Assembly: GCF_003515705.1 (NCBI RefSeq)
Contig: NZ_QWEH01000001.1
Span: forward strand, 124,001-188,000
From: Oceanobacillus profundus
Lineage (GTDB): Bacteria; Bacillota; Bacilli; Bacillales; Amphibacillaceae
DNA length: 64,000 bases
Direction: 5' to 3'
Shown: positions 37,159 through 46,932 of the stretch, one piece after another
Layout of the letters: each line of letters starts with the position of its first letter
How positions within the stretch are numbered: position 1 is the first letter of the stretch
Notes under the pieces: generated by a model
Database searches by the model: none
The model's input: only the letters and a program-made list of their open reading frames with translations
Told to the model about the DNA's origin: nothing
Program-made: the position numbers and the translations under genes

Positions 37159-37893
37159 ATGACTACAAAGGAAAAAGTGTTATTAACAAAAGAGGATTTT
37201 TATAACAGAACAGACCTGCCGAGTTGGCTCCATCAAGAATATGTAACTTTTCATAACACGGTCACAGATAAAACATTTCCTTGTTTTTTTGGGATGAGAG
37301 CCGAATTGAAGGGCGAGCTCCGCTATGCTTTTATAAGCCAAAACGACTGGAGTAATTTACCGTCTGCAATTGAAAACTTTCTACAGCTGTTTCAATCACC
37401 GAACTATAAAAGGCACGGACTTTTTGTATTTGTTGAGCCTTTTGAGCAAGAGGGCAATCTAGAGGATTACCGCAAGCAATTTTGGGAGATTCTGCAATAT
37501 TTGCATGAAGCAGATGAAGTGGAATGGCCAGCACAGGCTCCTCGTGATCCAGACCATCATTTATGGGATTTTCATTTTAATGGTGAGCCCATTTTTGCAT
37601 TTGGAAATGCGCCAGCATATAAGAAGAGGAAAACACGAGATCTCGGAAACGCAATGGTGCTTGGATTTCAGCCTCGCAAAATTTTTGAAGGATTGGAAGG
37701 AACCGAAAAAGCCGGTATGATGTCTCGTGAAAAAGTTCGTGAACGTGTAGAAGCTTGGGATGATCTGCCTAAACACCCTGATATCGGGCACTTTGGCGAC
37801 CTGACTCATAACGAATGGAAGCAGTTTTTTATTGGAGATGATATAGAACCAATCCAAGGAAAATGTCCATTCCATCATAAATCACAAGCCTAA
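37159..37893 (+). CDS. YqcI/YcgG family protein
   Basis: 244 residues. The family pattern is FPCFFGMRAELKGELRYAF, FVFVEPF, then RDPDHHLWDFHFNGEPIFAF, then RPKIF-type QPRKIFEGLEG and CPFHH near the end. GntA, a heme-dependent N-hydroxylase of arginine derivatives, belongs to this family; the Cys in FPC and several His are candidate cofactor ligands. Function in Bacillaceae is unproven. cagtggaggcg precedes the ATG. Single gene. Confidence 0.85.
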   Translation: MTTKEKVLLTKEDFYNRTDLPSWLHQEYVTFHNTVTDKTFPCFFGMRAELKGELRYAFISQNDWSNLPSAIENFLQLFQSPNYKRHGLFVFVEPFEQEGNLEDYRKQFWEILQYLHEADEVEWPAQAPRDPDHHLWDFHFNGEPIFAFGNAPAYKKRKTRDLGNAMVLGFQPRKIFEGLEGTEKAGMMSREKVRERVEAWDDLPKHPDIGHFGDLTHNEWKQFFIGDDIEPIQGKCPFHHKSQA

Positions 37894-37943
37894 AATGATC
37901 TCATGAGATTTCAGCGCGTATAAATAAATTGCTATGAACAAAA

Positions 37944-37980
37944 AATGCTTTCGACCCTTTTTTGAAGGGCTGAAAGCATT
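37944..37980 (+). terminator. Hairpin after the YqcI/YcgG gene
   Basis: aatgctttc (37944-37952) pairs with gaaagcatt (37972-37980) around an inner ccctt/aaggg stem. No T tract follows. Confidence 0.5.
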
Positions 37981-38071
37981 GCTTCCAATGCACTAACCAA
38001 GGAATCATCTCCTTATATAAATAATATATTTTGTTCAAGTATCATTTCTGTTTCAACCTCAACTATCCTCA

Positions 38072-38284
38072 TCACGGATAGTTAGTCAATCTCAGGATAT
38101 CAGCAATAATATCAGAGCTGCCTGGTGTAAATAAAAAGACTGATAAACCAATTAATAGAACACCAGTAGAGCCTAAAAATATCACCCATTTATTTGAGAG
38201 TGAAAGATGCTTAAATGCTTGTAAAGCAGCTCCTGAAATAAGGCAAACGCCTATAGAAAGAATGATAAAATAATAAAATCCCAC
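38072..38284 (-). CDS. Small two-helix membrane protein, hypothetical
   Basis: 70 residues with a GTG start and helices YYFIILSIGVCLISGAALQ and WVIFLGSTGVLLIGLSVFLF. No convincing ribosome binding site (gttgatgta). The protein-like two-helix layout is the main support. Family not recognised. Confidence 0.45.
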   Translation of the reverse strand: MGFYYFIILSIGVCLISGAALQAFKHLSLSNKWVIFLGSTGVLLIGLSVFLFTPGSSDIIADILRLTNYP

Positions 38285-38527
38285 TACATCAACCCATTTT
38301 GATAAATAAAATCAATTTGTTCTAGCAGTTTAAACTCTTCTACTAGTTGAAGCCCTTTTTAAGCCACCTACTCAAAAAAATGCTTTTGAATATTCAATAC
38401 CCCCTGAAATTTGACACTAAGTATTTTCGTTAATTCAATTAGCATAAATGTTTCATCTAGCTTTCAAAAGGTGCTTTATTCCCCATAAGGAGGCTTTTCT
38501 TGAAACAGAATTAAAGACCGGTTAAAT

Positions 38528-39067
38528 TTAAGTGCCAGCTTTTTGTGTTTGGCAAAAGACAAAGTGAACATCCGGATTCCAAACGTGCAGTTGATCCGCA
38601 ATATACCCGCGTAGCCACAACACGCCGTTAATTTTTCTGAGGTAAAAGCCTTTAGGAAAATCATCGTCTTCACTTATTACTTCGGATGCTACTGTGATGG
38701 AGCCAGAAGGAGCTTGATGCTGGGGTGAGAGATTTTCTGAATTACCTTCAGTTTGATCTAGATGCTTTAGTCTTAGGTGAGGTCCCAGTTCAAGTGGACA
38801 TAACTCCAAGCCAAGTTCGCCTGCTCGTTTAAAAATCTGTGGCATTGTAGCCCCATCGGGAAAGCCAAGATCCCTAACCGTTAGTTCAACGATCTTTAAG
38901 CAGTATTTTGTTTCTGATGTAGTGACCTTATTATTCAATAATAGTTTTTCTCCATACCCATTCATCATGATAGAATGTTGTTGCAATTTTTGAATAAGCT
39001 GTGATTTCGTTAGCCCGCCAACCTCTATTGTCCTAGTAATGACAGGGCAGTCGGGGTATATTTGCAT
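38528..39067 (-). CDS. Hypothetical protein of 179 aa in a methyltransferase operon
   Basis: Soluble protein, two predicted parts: an N-terminal region RTIEVGGLTKSQLIQKLQ and a C-terminal beta-rich region FPKGFYLRKINGVLWLRGYI. I do not recognise a domain for certain. It begins 6 bases after the methyltransferase stop, with gaaggagtg upstream, so the two are co-transcribed and probably act together. Confidence 0.7.
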   Translation of the reverse strand: MQIYPDCPVITRTIEVGGLTKSQLIQKLQQHSIMMNGYGEKLLLNNKVTTSETKYCLKIVELTVRDLGFPDGATMPQIFKRAGELGLELCPLELGPHLRLKHLDQTEGNSENLSPQHQAPSGSITVASEVISEDDDFPKGFYLRKINGVLWLRGYIADQLHVWNPDVHFVFCQTQKAGT

Positions 39068-39073
39068 TTGCGT

Positions 39074-39673
39074 TCACTCCTTCATACTACTCGAAATAAA
39101 CATGGAAGCATCTTGCTTCATAAAAATCTGCTTTCCGTGATAGAAGGTTTTCACATCACTTGATTTAAATCCAACTTCAGCTAATATCTCCTTTAGCTCC
39201 GCATGTGAAAAACCATTATGAACTTTCGGGTGACTGATTTTATCATTTTTATCAAAATCAATAATAACTAACTTTCCACCATCATTTAAAATATGGAACA
39301 ATGCTTGTAAAATTTTCTTCGTATCTGGAATATGAAGAAGTACCAATGACATTAAAATAATATCTGCCTTCAGTTCAGGAATTTCTTTTGTGAAATCGGA
39401 GTAAAGTACGTTGGCATTGGTAATTCCTCTGTGTGTGATTTTAGCCTGTGCAACCTTCAGCATTTGCTCAGATGAATCCACTAACAAAACAGAATCTACT
39501 AAATCCGATAATTCTAAGCCGATTAGGCCAGTCCCGCTTCCATAGTCGAGTAAAGATTTTGATTTGCTATTTTGTATTTCGGCTTTTACTTCCTTCACGA
39601 TCACGTTAGCTAATTCCATTCTTTCTTCTGTATCATATTTTTTTGCCAGCTGTTCAAAAACGTTATTTTCCAT
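39074..39673 (-). CDS. Class I SAM-dependent methyltransferase
   Basis: 199 residues. Motif I LLDYGSGTGLIGLEL binds SAM; the acidic end of beta-2 is VLLVDSSEQML, and ADIILMSLVLLHI is motif IV. Methyltransf_25/11 family; the substrate is unknown. An agggagca site precedes the ATG. It lies between a tandem-GNAT gene (66 bases upstream) and a hypothetical gene (6 bases downstream) on the same strand. Confidence 0.88.
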   Translation of the reverse strand: MENNVFEQLAKKYDTEERMELANVIVKEVKAEIQNSKSKSLLDYGSGTGLIGLELSDLVDSVLLVDSSEQMLKVAQAKITHRGITNANVLYSDFTKEIPELKADIILMSLVLLHIPDTKKILQALFHILNDGGKLVIIDFDKNDKISHPKVHNGFSHAELKEILAEVGFKSSDVKTFYHGKQIFMKQDASMFISSSMKE

Positions 39674-39739
39674 AGACTGCTCCCTTATTATTAAAAATTA
39701 ATATTAGTATTCATTATTATAGAAACGGTATAAATTAAT

Positions 39740-40591
39740 TTAAACCATCTTATACATTTCATACTGCTCTATATTTGCCTTCATAAACCCTAGCTTTCTA
39801 AGAAATTCAGCCATATCAATATTGTTAGGCATACTGATCGTCAGCTTTTTCAGGTTTCGTTCGATTATTGCATGTGCTAAAAGATTACGGGCAATTCCTT
39901 TTTCCCTTTCATCTTCACTTACATATAAAAAATAAATTTTACCTGCCTCTGTAATGACCAAAGTACCTATTATCTGATCGGCAAGGTAAGCAGTAAAACA
40001 GTGAGCAGTATAATCCTGCATAAAATAATCCGCTTCATTTTGCCAGTTAATATGGGTCGATAAAATAGCCTTTCTCACCCCTTCTGCTACGGATAGATCA
40101 ACCTCTTTAATCGTTATATGTTCCACTATCGTATGTTTCAATTGATTATCATCCACTGATTTACTGAAATAGCTGATTGTATGGTACTTTTTATATCCTT
40201 GTTTCTCATAAAAGCGGATAGCACGGTCGTTATCTGATAGTACTTCTAAACTTAATCGGTCACATTGCTGATTGATTCCATTCTGAACAAACAAGTGGAA
40301 TAATGCTTGACTCACACCTTCTCCACGATATTCTGGTGTTACACATAGGGTACCACAACGTAAGTTTTTGAACCTATCAAAAGTTCTGATACCGCCAAGT
40401 ATTAATCCAACAGGTTCATTATTTTGAAAGGCAATAAAGGAGTCTTCTAACGTATTTCCCTCAGATCCAAAGAATCTTTCAAAGAACGGTTCAAGTGTTA
40501 TATTCATTGGAATGGCATAGTCTGCGTAACCACTTAAAAATGCTTGATGAATCAATGGTTTATCTACTTCTGAACATCTTTTATAATTCAT
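39740..40591 (-). CDS. GNAT N-acetyltransferase with two GNAT domains
   Basis: 283 residues. First domain (about 1-150) carries the acetyl-CoA motif RCGTLCVTPEYRGEGVSQAL and RFYEKQGYKKY. A second, shorter domain (about 155-280) has KIYFLYVSEDEREKGIARNL and FLRKLGF. Tandem GNAT proteins usually modify small amines or protein N-termini; the substrate is not known. ggaggtgcc precedes the ATG. Confidence 0.9.
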   Translation of the reverse strand: MNYKRCSEVDKPLIHQAFLSGYADYAIPMNITLEPFFERFFGSEGNTLEDSFIAFQNNEPVGLILGGIRTFDRFKNLRCGTLCVTPEYRGEGVSQALFHLFVQNGINQQCDRLSLEVLSDNDRAIRFYEKQGYKKYHTISYFSKSVDDNQLKHTIVEHITIKEVDLSVAEGVRKAILSTHINWQNEADYFMQDYTAHCFTAYLADQIIGTLVITEAGKIYFLYVSEDEREKGIARNLLAHAIIERNLKKLTISMPNNIDMAEFLRKLGFMKANIEQYEMYKMV

Positions 40592-40618
40592 TTGGCACCT
40601 CCGAGTTATTTGGTTAAA

Positions 40619-40658
40619 AAAATGACTAACAAACCTCCTTGAATTTGCTAGTCATTTT
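40619..40658 (-). terminator. Terminator of the polyprenyl synthetase gene
   Basis: aaaatgactaacaaa (40619-40633) pairs with tttgctagtcatttt (40644-40658) with one mismatch; the minus strand continues in a T7 run. Confidence 0.85.
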
Positions 40659-40696
40659 CAACGTTCGCGCTAGGTAACAGAATCTATTTCGTGCTT

Positions 40697-43057
40697 TCAA
40701 TACCCACGGTGCACAAAATAATTCAACACATGCTTTAAAAACGGATTATTATGCTTTAATACTTGCAAGGTCTCCATTGCTAAACAATAATGCTCCCACA
40801 TTTCTTTTTTCGCTGCCTCTATCCCGAGAACGGAGACGAACGTGGAATTGTTATTTTTTTCATCTCTAAATGGTGATTTACCAAGTTCGGATGGATCGCC
40901 CTCCACATCGAGCAAGTCGTCCTTAATCTGGAAGGCAATTCCTGCATGACGTGCGAATTGTTTCAATGCATGCTTTTCAGATTCATTTGCACCTGCTAGA
41001 ATTGCAGGCATCATAAGAGCAGCCTCAAATCCTAGCCCGGTTTTATAAAAGCACATCTCATTCAATTGCTCGAGTGTTAAATGCTCTCCCTTTGTCTGCA
41101 AATCCATCGCCTGTCCCCGGCACATGTCAGCCGTCACATTTGCCGAATAGTGAATGAGTTGGAGGACGGATTTGGCATCAAAACTTTGAAGAGATGCCTG
41201 CTCTGCCACTGCTTGTTGTGTTAAATAAAGACCAGATAACTCTGCGGTAGCTGTAGTATATGTTCGGTGTAAGGTCGGGTTTCCTCTACGAAAATCTGCG
41301 TTATCTTGAGCTGGCAGATCATCATAAATCAAGGAGGCTGTATGCATATATTCCAGTGATTTTAGCAGTGGTTGGATTGCTTTCTTATCCAATCCATATT
41401 CTTCCACGCCCATGAACCACGTAATAATCGGGCGAAGCCGTTTTCCGGTGCTGCCTAGGCTATAATTTGCTGCTTCCATGATTGACTCGTCAAGGAGAAC
41501 ATTTTCTTCTGACTGAGAAATCGGCAGGGTTGCATTTAAATCCTCTCTTACCTTTTTTGCCTGAGTGACAAAAACGTCCCTTTCCTCCCGATCCTGTCTT
41601 AGGTTGCGAATCATACGATCACGAATTAATTTATCAAAAAAATCCACGTCTGTTGCGTGCTGCACGAGATCATCGACGGTTTCTTGTAACGCGGGAATTC
41701 CGGAGAAAAGGAGCCCCATCACTTGCTCATATTTTTGCTCTCCTTTTTTCGCTTTAAATCGCTTCAAACTATTGATTGCCCGGGATAGGATTACTTCACG
41801 CGCCTGCGGATCGGAATCGTACACGTTGTGAATGAAGTTGGCGATAACAGTCCAATAAAGCTCAAACGGATTAATCAGATCCTTGCGCTTCTCATAATGC
41901 TCAAGGTAATAGGTGTACGGTGTTACTCTCCCGCCTTGCCGGTCATCTGCCATATCAGTAAAATCATCTGCAAGCTGGTTGTATATCCCATAGTAAAATG
42001 TCCGCTGATCAATCCCCTCATCCTCAGAAGCATCAATAATCGAACGAACGATGAGCCGTGATGCCGACGACTTTAAAATAACGGGAATGTATAGTTCTTC
42101 ATTTGTATACGTTTCATTTCTTAAATCCTTTACACGTTCTACCTCCTGTGATTGATAAAAAACATATGCCTGTTCGAGAAAAGCCTCCCAGTCCTCGGCA
42201 GGCAGGCTTTCGTGAATCAACTCAAACGCGGCTTTCAGTTCAGAATGTATAAAACGCATATGCTTCCCGTTTTCTCCAGTCCATTTACCTAACGGGGGGA
42301 CAACCCCTGTAACGAGTGTGATTCGGATCATCTCTGAATAGCGATTTTTCTCTTCAGCAGACAATACATTGGAATCGAGTAAATCATCAATAAATGGATA
42401 GGTGAGACCGTAGGCATAACCTAGTCGAATTGCTTGCTCGAGCTTGGCGGACTTTTCTTCGGGATCAATGTCATCTCCCATTTCCTCTATTGCCTGCATT
42501 ACTAATCCAGCAATTATCTTAATTAATTTACGCTGTGCTTCTTCGGCATCCATGCCCGCTGGTATATTTTCAGTAACCATGTTTAGCTTTTCCGTTACCC
42601 AAATAAATGTTGATTCAATCCCATTTTTCTCAGCCATGCGGTACAATCTTGCCATACTAAACATGTCTTCTTGACCTGCTTGCTTCCTAGTAAGCTGCTC
42701 TTTTAAACGCCCGACAATACTGCCGATCCGTCTTTGTGTAGCTGGAGAATCTAGTGCATGCCCCATGTCCCGCATGAAGATATAGGAAATGCTTCGTTTC
42801 AAATACGGATCCAATTTACCAGTCAACTTCAATGATTGGATAAATTTGTAATCATCGAGCTGTTTTTTATTTGTTAAAGTTGAAATGAAAGAGCGACGTT
42901 GAACATGCTGTGGTTTCCATAATTCCAAGTCCTTTATTAATGCCTGGACATACGATTGGTCAGCATGCTGTCCAAATAAGGATTTAAAGTACGCTTCGGC
43001 TCTTTGCTCTGCTTTATGATAAGCGTTGTCCGCGTTGATGATTGTTTTTTCATTCAT
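40697..43057 (-). CDS. Two-part polyprenyl synthetase: N-terminal isoprenoid-synthase-like half fused to a trans-prenyltransferase
   Basis: 786 residues, against about 290-330 for a normal synthetase. The C-terminal 290 residues are a standard FPP/GGPP-type synthase: GSTGKRLRPII (535-545), first Asp-rich motif DDLPAQD (579-585) followed by RRGNPTLH, GQAMDL (648-653), second motif DDLLD (713-717). The N-terminal 490 residues are helical, with their own DDLLD (224-228) and ADDFTDMADDRQGGR (363-377), spaced as in class I isoprenoid synthases and reminiscent of the GR-P motif of squalene/phytoene synthases. Inference: one half makes a prenyl diphosphate, the other uses it. Only the C-terminal function is firm. 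Monocistronic. Confidence 0.85.
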   Translation of the reverse strand: MNEKTIINADNAYHKAEQRAEAYFKSLFGQHADQSYVQALIKDLELWKPQHVQRRSFISTLTNKKQLDDYKFIQSLKLTGKLDPYLKRSISYIFMRDMGHALDSPATQRRIGSIVGRLKEQLTRKQAGQEDMFSMARLYRMAEKNGIESTFIWVTEKLNMVTENIPAGMDAEEAQRKLIKIIAGLVMQAIEEMGDDIDPEEKSAKLEQAIRLGYAYGLTYPFIDDLLDSNVLSAEEKNRYSEMIRITLVTGVVPPLGKWTGENGKHMRFIHSELKAAFELIHESLPAEDWEAFLEQAYVFYQSQEVERVKDLRNETYTNEELYIPVILKSSASRLIVRSIIDASEDEGIDQRTFYYGIYNQLADDFTDMADDRQGGRVTPYTYYLEHYEKRKDLINPFELYWTVIANFIHNVYDSDPQAREVILSRAINSLKRFKAKKGEQKYEQVMGLLFSGIPALQETVDDLVQHATDVDFFDKLIRDRMIRNLRQDREERDVFVTQAKKVREDLNATLPISQSEENVLLDESIMEAANYSLGSTGKRLRPIITWFMGVEEYGLDKKAIQPLLKSLEYMHTASLIYDDLPAQDNADFRRGNPTLHRTYTTATAELSGLYLTQQAVAEQASLQSFDAKSVLQLIHYSANVTADMCRGQAMDLQTKGEHLTLEQLNEMCFYKTGLGFEAALMMPAILAGANESEKHALKQFARHAGIAFQIKDDLLDVEGDPSELGKSPFRDEKNNNSTFVSVLGIEAAKKEMWEHYCLAMETLQVLKHNNPFLKHVLNYFVHRGY

Positions 43058-43577
43058 ATGTTTACTTACCTCGAATTCCTGATTTTTTCTATATAAAATT
43101 TAATCCATACTAAATTATTCTACGCTGGTTTACGATCCCTATGATGAAATTCCTATATTGGAAAAATCAACAGCTCCCTATATTAGAAAGATGCACTCTA
43201 TTTGGTAGTGAATCCTAATTAATAATAACAAAATAGAGCTAATATAAATTGAAACGCTAATCATATAACCATTGACTTTTTGTTTTGGGATTGCAATTTT
43301 TGACAATCTGAAGTGGTTTGTCATGTGCTCTTAACGATAACACGGTTTAAATACGTGCTAGTTGTGAAAAAAGATTCATCCTTGTATGGAGAGTTTTTAA
43401 TTTAGGTATCGTCAATATAACACGATCACACTCTCTAGGGAAGCGATCCCGCCTCCACTAAAGTACTCCCAAATAACTGCTAAATAAAACTAAAGTCCTT
43501 AAATTTAACGTTTTTAGGTAAAGCGATTGGGGGAAAAGGTACAGGGAAAGCAAATTAATTATACGGGAGGTATTTTT
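43058..43577. other. Divergent intergenic region, 520 bases
   Basis: Lies between the polyprenyl synthetase and the gamma-glutamyltransferase genes. AT-rich. It has a few -35 like TTGAC boxes (for example around 43273 and 43310) and a short gggatcgcttccc type dyad near 43437-43449. No ORF, riboswitch or RNA gene recognised. Confidence 0.4.
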
Positions 43578-45227
43578 TTGGGACTTCAGAAAGGGAAAAA
43601 TTACTCGTTTTTGGAGACTGGAAGGCCAGTAGCTGAGGGGATGAACGGAGCCGTAACATCACCCCACTATCTAGCTACACAAACTGGGAAAAGAATCCTA
43701 GATCAAGGTGGTCATGCTGTAGAGGCAGCAATTGCTGTTAATGCTGTACTTTGTGTCGTTATTCCGCATATGGCAGGCTTAGGAGGCGATTTATTCGCAC
43801 TAATCTGGGATCAGGATGAAAAAGAAGTAAAGTCCATGCACGGCAGCGGTAAATCCGGCAGCTATGTAAATCGAGAGGCTTACAAACAAAAAGAGCTCCG
43901 GGAGATTCCAGAGCGCGGCCCCTTAGCTGCGAACACCATTCCAGGAACTGTCGATGCTTGGTGGGAGCTACATCAGCAATATGGAAGGCTAAAGTGGGAA
44001 GTTTTGTTTGAGGATGCGGTTCATTATGCTGAAAGCGGCTTTCCAATCACGGATAAAGTAAGTAACTTTATTCAGGAAAAAGCTGAATTATTAAGCGACC
44101 ATGCTACTACAAAACAGGTATTTTTTAAAAATGATCGTCCTATTCTAGCAGGAGAACTGCTTGTTCAGCCTGATTTAGCTTGGTCCTTCAACCAAATTGC
44201 TCAATCGGGAAGAGATGCCTTTTATAATGGAGAAATTACCGATAAGATAATTGCTTCAATGGAGAAACATGGTGGCCTTCTAGTAAAAGAAGATTTCAAA
44301 GAGCATAGCCTCGAATGGGAACGTCCATTATCGACAAGTTATAGAGGATTTGAAATCTATCAAGTAAAACCGAATACACAGGGTATTGCTGTATTAATGA
44401 TGTTAAATATGTTAGAGAAAAACGATATGACCTCGATTCAAGATGGTACTCCAGAATATTATCACCTTCTAGCTGAAACCGCTAAGCTAAAATTTCGTTT
44501 TCGAGATAAATGGGTTACGGATCTGGAAACGATTGATCTTCCTTATGATGAGCTCCTATCTAAATCTTTTTCATCAGAGGTTTATGACCATTTTTCGTGG
44601 GATGACGTATATCGAGAAGAAGAATTAGAAGAGCTTCCAAAGGTTGACGACGGACGTGATACAGCTTATCTTAGCGTCGTTGATAAAGAAGGAAACAGTA
44701 TTTCTCTTATTCAAAGCATTTTCCACGAATTTGGCTCCGGATTTATGCCAGAAGGATGTGGCTTCTTTTTACAGAATCGGGGATCCCATTTCAGTTTGGA
44801 TGAAAATCATCCCAATACGTTAGAGCCGAATAAGCGTACGTTCCATACTATCATTCCCGGGATGGCATTGAAGGACGGCAAGCCATTTATGCTATTTGGA
44901 GCGATGGGGGGAGAAGGGCAGCCCCAAACCCAATGTGCCATGCTTACAAAAGTTATCGATTTTGGGTATAACATGCAGCAGGCAATTGAAGCACCACGCT
45001 GGTTGTATGGCAGAACATGGGGTGAAGATAGTTCCACGCTCAAGCTGGAAGGAAGAGTTCCAGATGAAATCATTAATGACTTACGTAGACGTGGGCATAC
45101 AGTTGAAATCGTAGAGGATTATTCCCAGACAATGGGCCATGCACAAGGAATTATTATAGATCATGAAAGAGGAGTATATAGTGCTGGAGCGGACCCGCGT
45201 GGGGATGGAATTGCCCTGTGCTGGTAA
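43578..45227 (+). CDS. Gamma-glutamyltransferase family protein (YwrD-like)
   Basis: 549 residues from the TTG at 43578, 7 bases after gggagg; the frame extends back to 43527 without such a site. Ntn-hydrolase of the GGT family: N-terminal large-subunit marks GGHAVEAAIAVNAVLCVV and GLGGDLFALIWD, cleavage/nucleophile Thr362 in GRDTAYLSVVD, C-terminal GAMGGEGQPQTQ and HAQGI. No signal peptide is visible, as in YwrD, so it is probably cytoplasmic. A lactate-permease-type transporter gene follows 30 bases later on the same strand. Confidence 0.9.
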   Translation: MGLQKGKNYSFLETGRPVAEGMNGAVTSPHYLATQTGKRILDQGGHAVEAAIAVNAVLCVVIPHMAGLGGDLFALIWDQDEKEVKSMHGSGKSGSYVNREAYKQKELREIPERGPLAANTIPGTVDAWWELHQQYGRLKWEVLFEDAVHYAESGFPITDKVSNFIQEKAELLSDHATTKQVFFKNDRPILAGELLVQPDLAWSFNQIAQSGRDAFYNGEITDKIIASMEKHGGLLVKEDFKEHSLEWERPLSTSYRGFEIYQVKPNTQGIAVLMMLNMLEKNDMTSIQDGTPEYYHLLAETAKLKFRFRDKWVTDLETIDLPYDELLSKSFSSEVYDHFSWDDVYREEELEELPKVDDGRDTAYLSVVDKEGNSISLIQSIFHEFGSGFMPEGCGFFLQNRGSHFSLDENHPNTLEPNKRTFHTIIPGMALKDGKPFMLFGAMGGEGQPQTQCAMLTKVIDFGYNMQQAIEAPRWLYGRTWGEDSSTLKLEGRVPDEIINDLRRRGHTVEIVEDYSQTMGHAQGIIIDHERGVYSAGADPRGDGIALCW

Positions 45228-45257
45228 GCTTGATAAACAATTGTGTTGGAGGAATAA

Positions 45258-46871
45258 ATGATGGAAAATAATTTACCAGTTGATTTAATGCATTGGATAT
45301 TAGCTATCACACCATTAGTTCTGCTTTTGCTAATGTTAGTTGTCTTTAAGTGGTCAGGCGGCACCTCTGGGTGGGTCGCAATGGGTGTAGCGACATTACT
45401 AGGCTACTTTATGTTTGAAGCACCATTGGATAATTTAGCAGTTGGATTTGGAAAAGGGCTTTGGGAAGCATTCTTTATCCTTCTCGTTGTATGGTTTGCT
45501 TTATTGCTCTACCATGTTACGGATGAATCCGGCTCGTTTAAAGTCATTCGGGAAGAGGTACAAAACCATAGTCAAAATTACTTGTTTCTTGTATTAGCGT
45601 TTGGTTGGGTGTTTGCTTCATTTCTTCAAGGTGTAGCGGGGTTCGGTGTTCCGATCGCAGTTGTAGCACCGCTTTTAGTAGGGTTAGGTGTTAAACCTGT
45701 TGCCGCTATTGTCATCCCGTTAATTGGACACTCATGGGCGAATATGTTTGGAACACTCGGTGTAGGCTGGATTGCCACAATTAATGCCGTACAGATTGAA
45801 GATACGACATTAACACTTCTATATTCCGGAATCCTATTATGGATACCGAATATAATCGGTGGATTCATGATTTGTTGGTTATTCGCTAAATGGAAAGGCG
45901 TAAAAGAAGGTTTTCTAGCTGTCGTAATTATTTCACTTATTCATGGTGGAGGACAACTTGCTATGTTAATCTTTAACGCGGAGCTGAGTACGTTTATCCC
46001 AGCAATTTTAGCGTTTGGTGCTTTATTCATGCTTTCCAAACGAAAGAAATACAGAGAAAAATCAGAGACGGAAGAGTTAACAGACATTCTTGAAGAAACG
46101 GATTCAAAATCGGAAGAGAAGCCGGATATCTCATTACACCAAGCATTTATGCCATATTATGTACTGTCTGTAGTTAGTATTGTGTTTCTTGGAATCGGAC
46201 CAATTCAAAGCTTTCTCGATCAATTTCAATTTGGACCGCCTTTCCCGGCGGTCGAAACCGGCTATGGCTTTGAAATGGAGGCTGAAGAAGCGTATTCTCC
46301 TATCGCTCCACTTACACATCCAGGATTCTATTTACTTGTGTCGGTTATCTTTGCCTACTTCTGGTACAAGCATTTAGGATTACATCATAAAAACACGACT
46401 AAGAATGTATTTTCTGGCTTAAAGGATAACGCTCTGGGGGCATCACTAGCAATAACTGGATTTTTAACGATGACCATGATTATGGAAAATTCAGGACAGA
46501 CTAACGTACTTGCCCTTGGAATTGCGGATATATCACCACCAGCTGTTTATGCAGGATTAGCAAATGTCATTGGGATAATTGGTGCATTTATGACATCATC
46601 GAATACGTCATCCAATGTGCTGTTCTCGCCATTACATGGATCTGTTGTAAATTCGATGGAAGGGTTATCCCTGCCACTCGTTATCGCTGGTCAGTCAACA
46701 GGTGGAGCAATTGGTAATGTCATTGCACCAGCCAATATTGTATTAGGAACAAGTACTGCGAACGCGCAAGGAAGAGAATCTGAAGTATATAAGATTACGC
46801 TTATCTTCGCACTGTTTGCAGGTGTCGGCGTATCTGCTGTGAGTGTGTTCTTGCATTTTCTAGGAGGATAA
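45258..46871 (+). CDS. lctP: L-lactate permease family transporter (LctP)
   Basis: 537 residues, about 12-14 membrane helices. Family features: FLQGVAGFGVPIAVVAPLLVGLGV, GHSWANMFGTLGVGW, and the C-terminal FMTSSNTSSNVLFSPLHG and AGQSTGGAIGNVIAPANIV. It imports lactate or glycolate with protons. ttggagga precedes the ATG. Pairing with gamma-glutamyltransferase hints at another organic acid substrate. A hairpin follows at 46878-46915. Confidence 0.88.
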   Translation: MMENNLPVDLMHWILAITPLVLLLLMLVVFKWSGGTSGWVAMGVATLLGYFMFEAPLDNLAVGFGKGLWEAFFILLVVWFALLLYHVTDESGSFKVIREEVQNHSQNYLFLVLAFGWVFASFLQGVAGFGVPIAVVAPLLVGLGVKPVAAIVIPLIGHSWANMFGTLGVGWIATINAVQIEDTTLTLLYSGILLWIPNIIGGFMICWLFAKWKGVKEGFLAVVIISLIHGGGQLAMLIFNAELSTFIPAILAFGALFMLSKRKKYREKSETEELTDILEETDSKSEEKPDISLHQAFMPYYVLSVVSIVFLGIGPIQSFLDQFQFGPPFPAVETGYGFEMEAEEAYSPIAPLTHPGFYLLVSVIFAYFWYKHLGLHHKNTTKNVFSGLKDNALGASLAITGFLTMTMIMENSGQTNVLALGIADISPPAVYAGLANVIGIIGAFMTSSNTSSNVLFSPLHGSVVNSMEGLSLPLVIAGQSTGGAIGNVIAPANIVLGTSTANAQGRESEVYKITLIFALFAGVGVSAVSVFLHFLGG

Positions 46872-46877
46872 ACAGAG

Positions 46878-46915
46878 AAATCATCGGTGAAGCAGGGAGG
46901 CTCCATCGATGATTT
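46878..46915 (+). terminator. Terminator after the lactate permease gene
   Basis: aaatcatcg (46878-46886) pairs with cgatgattt (46907-46915), with a 20-base loop, followed by taagtttt. Confidence 0.65.
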
Positions 46916-46932
46916 TAAGTTTTAAAGAGATC

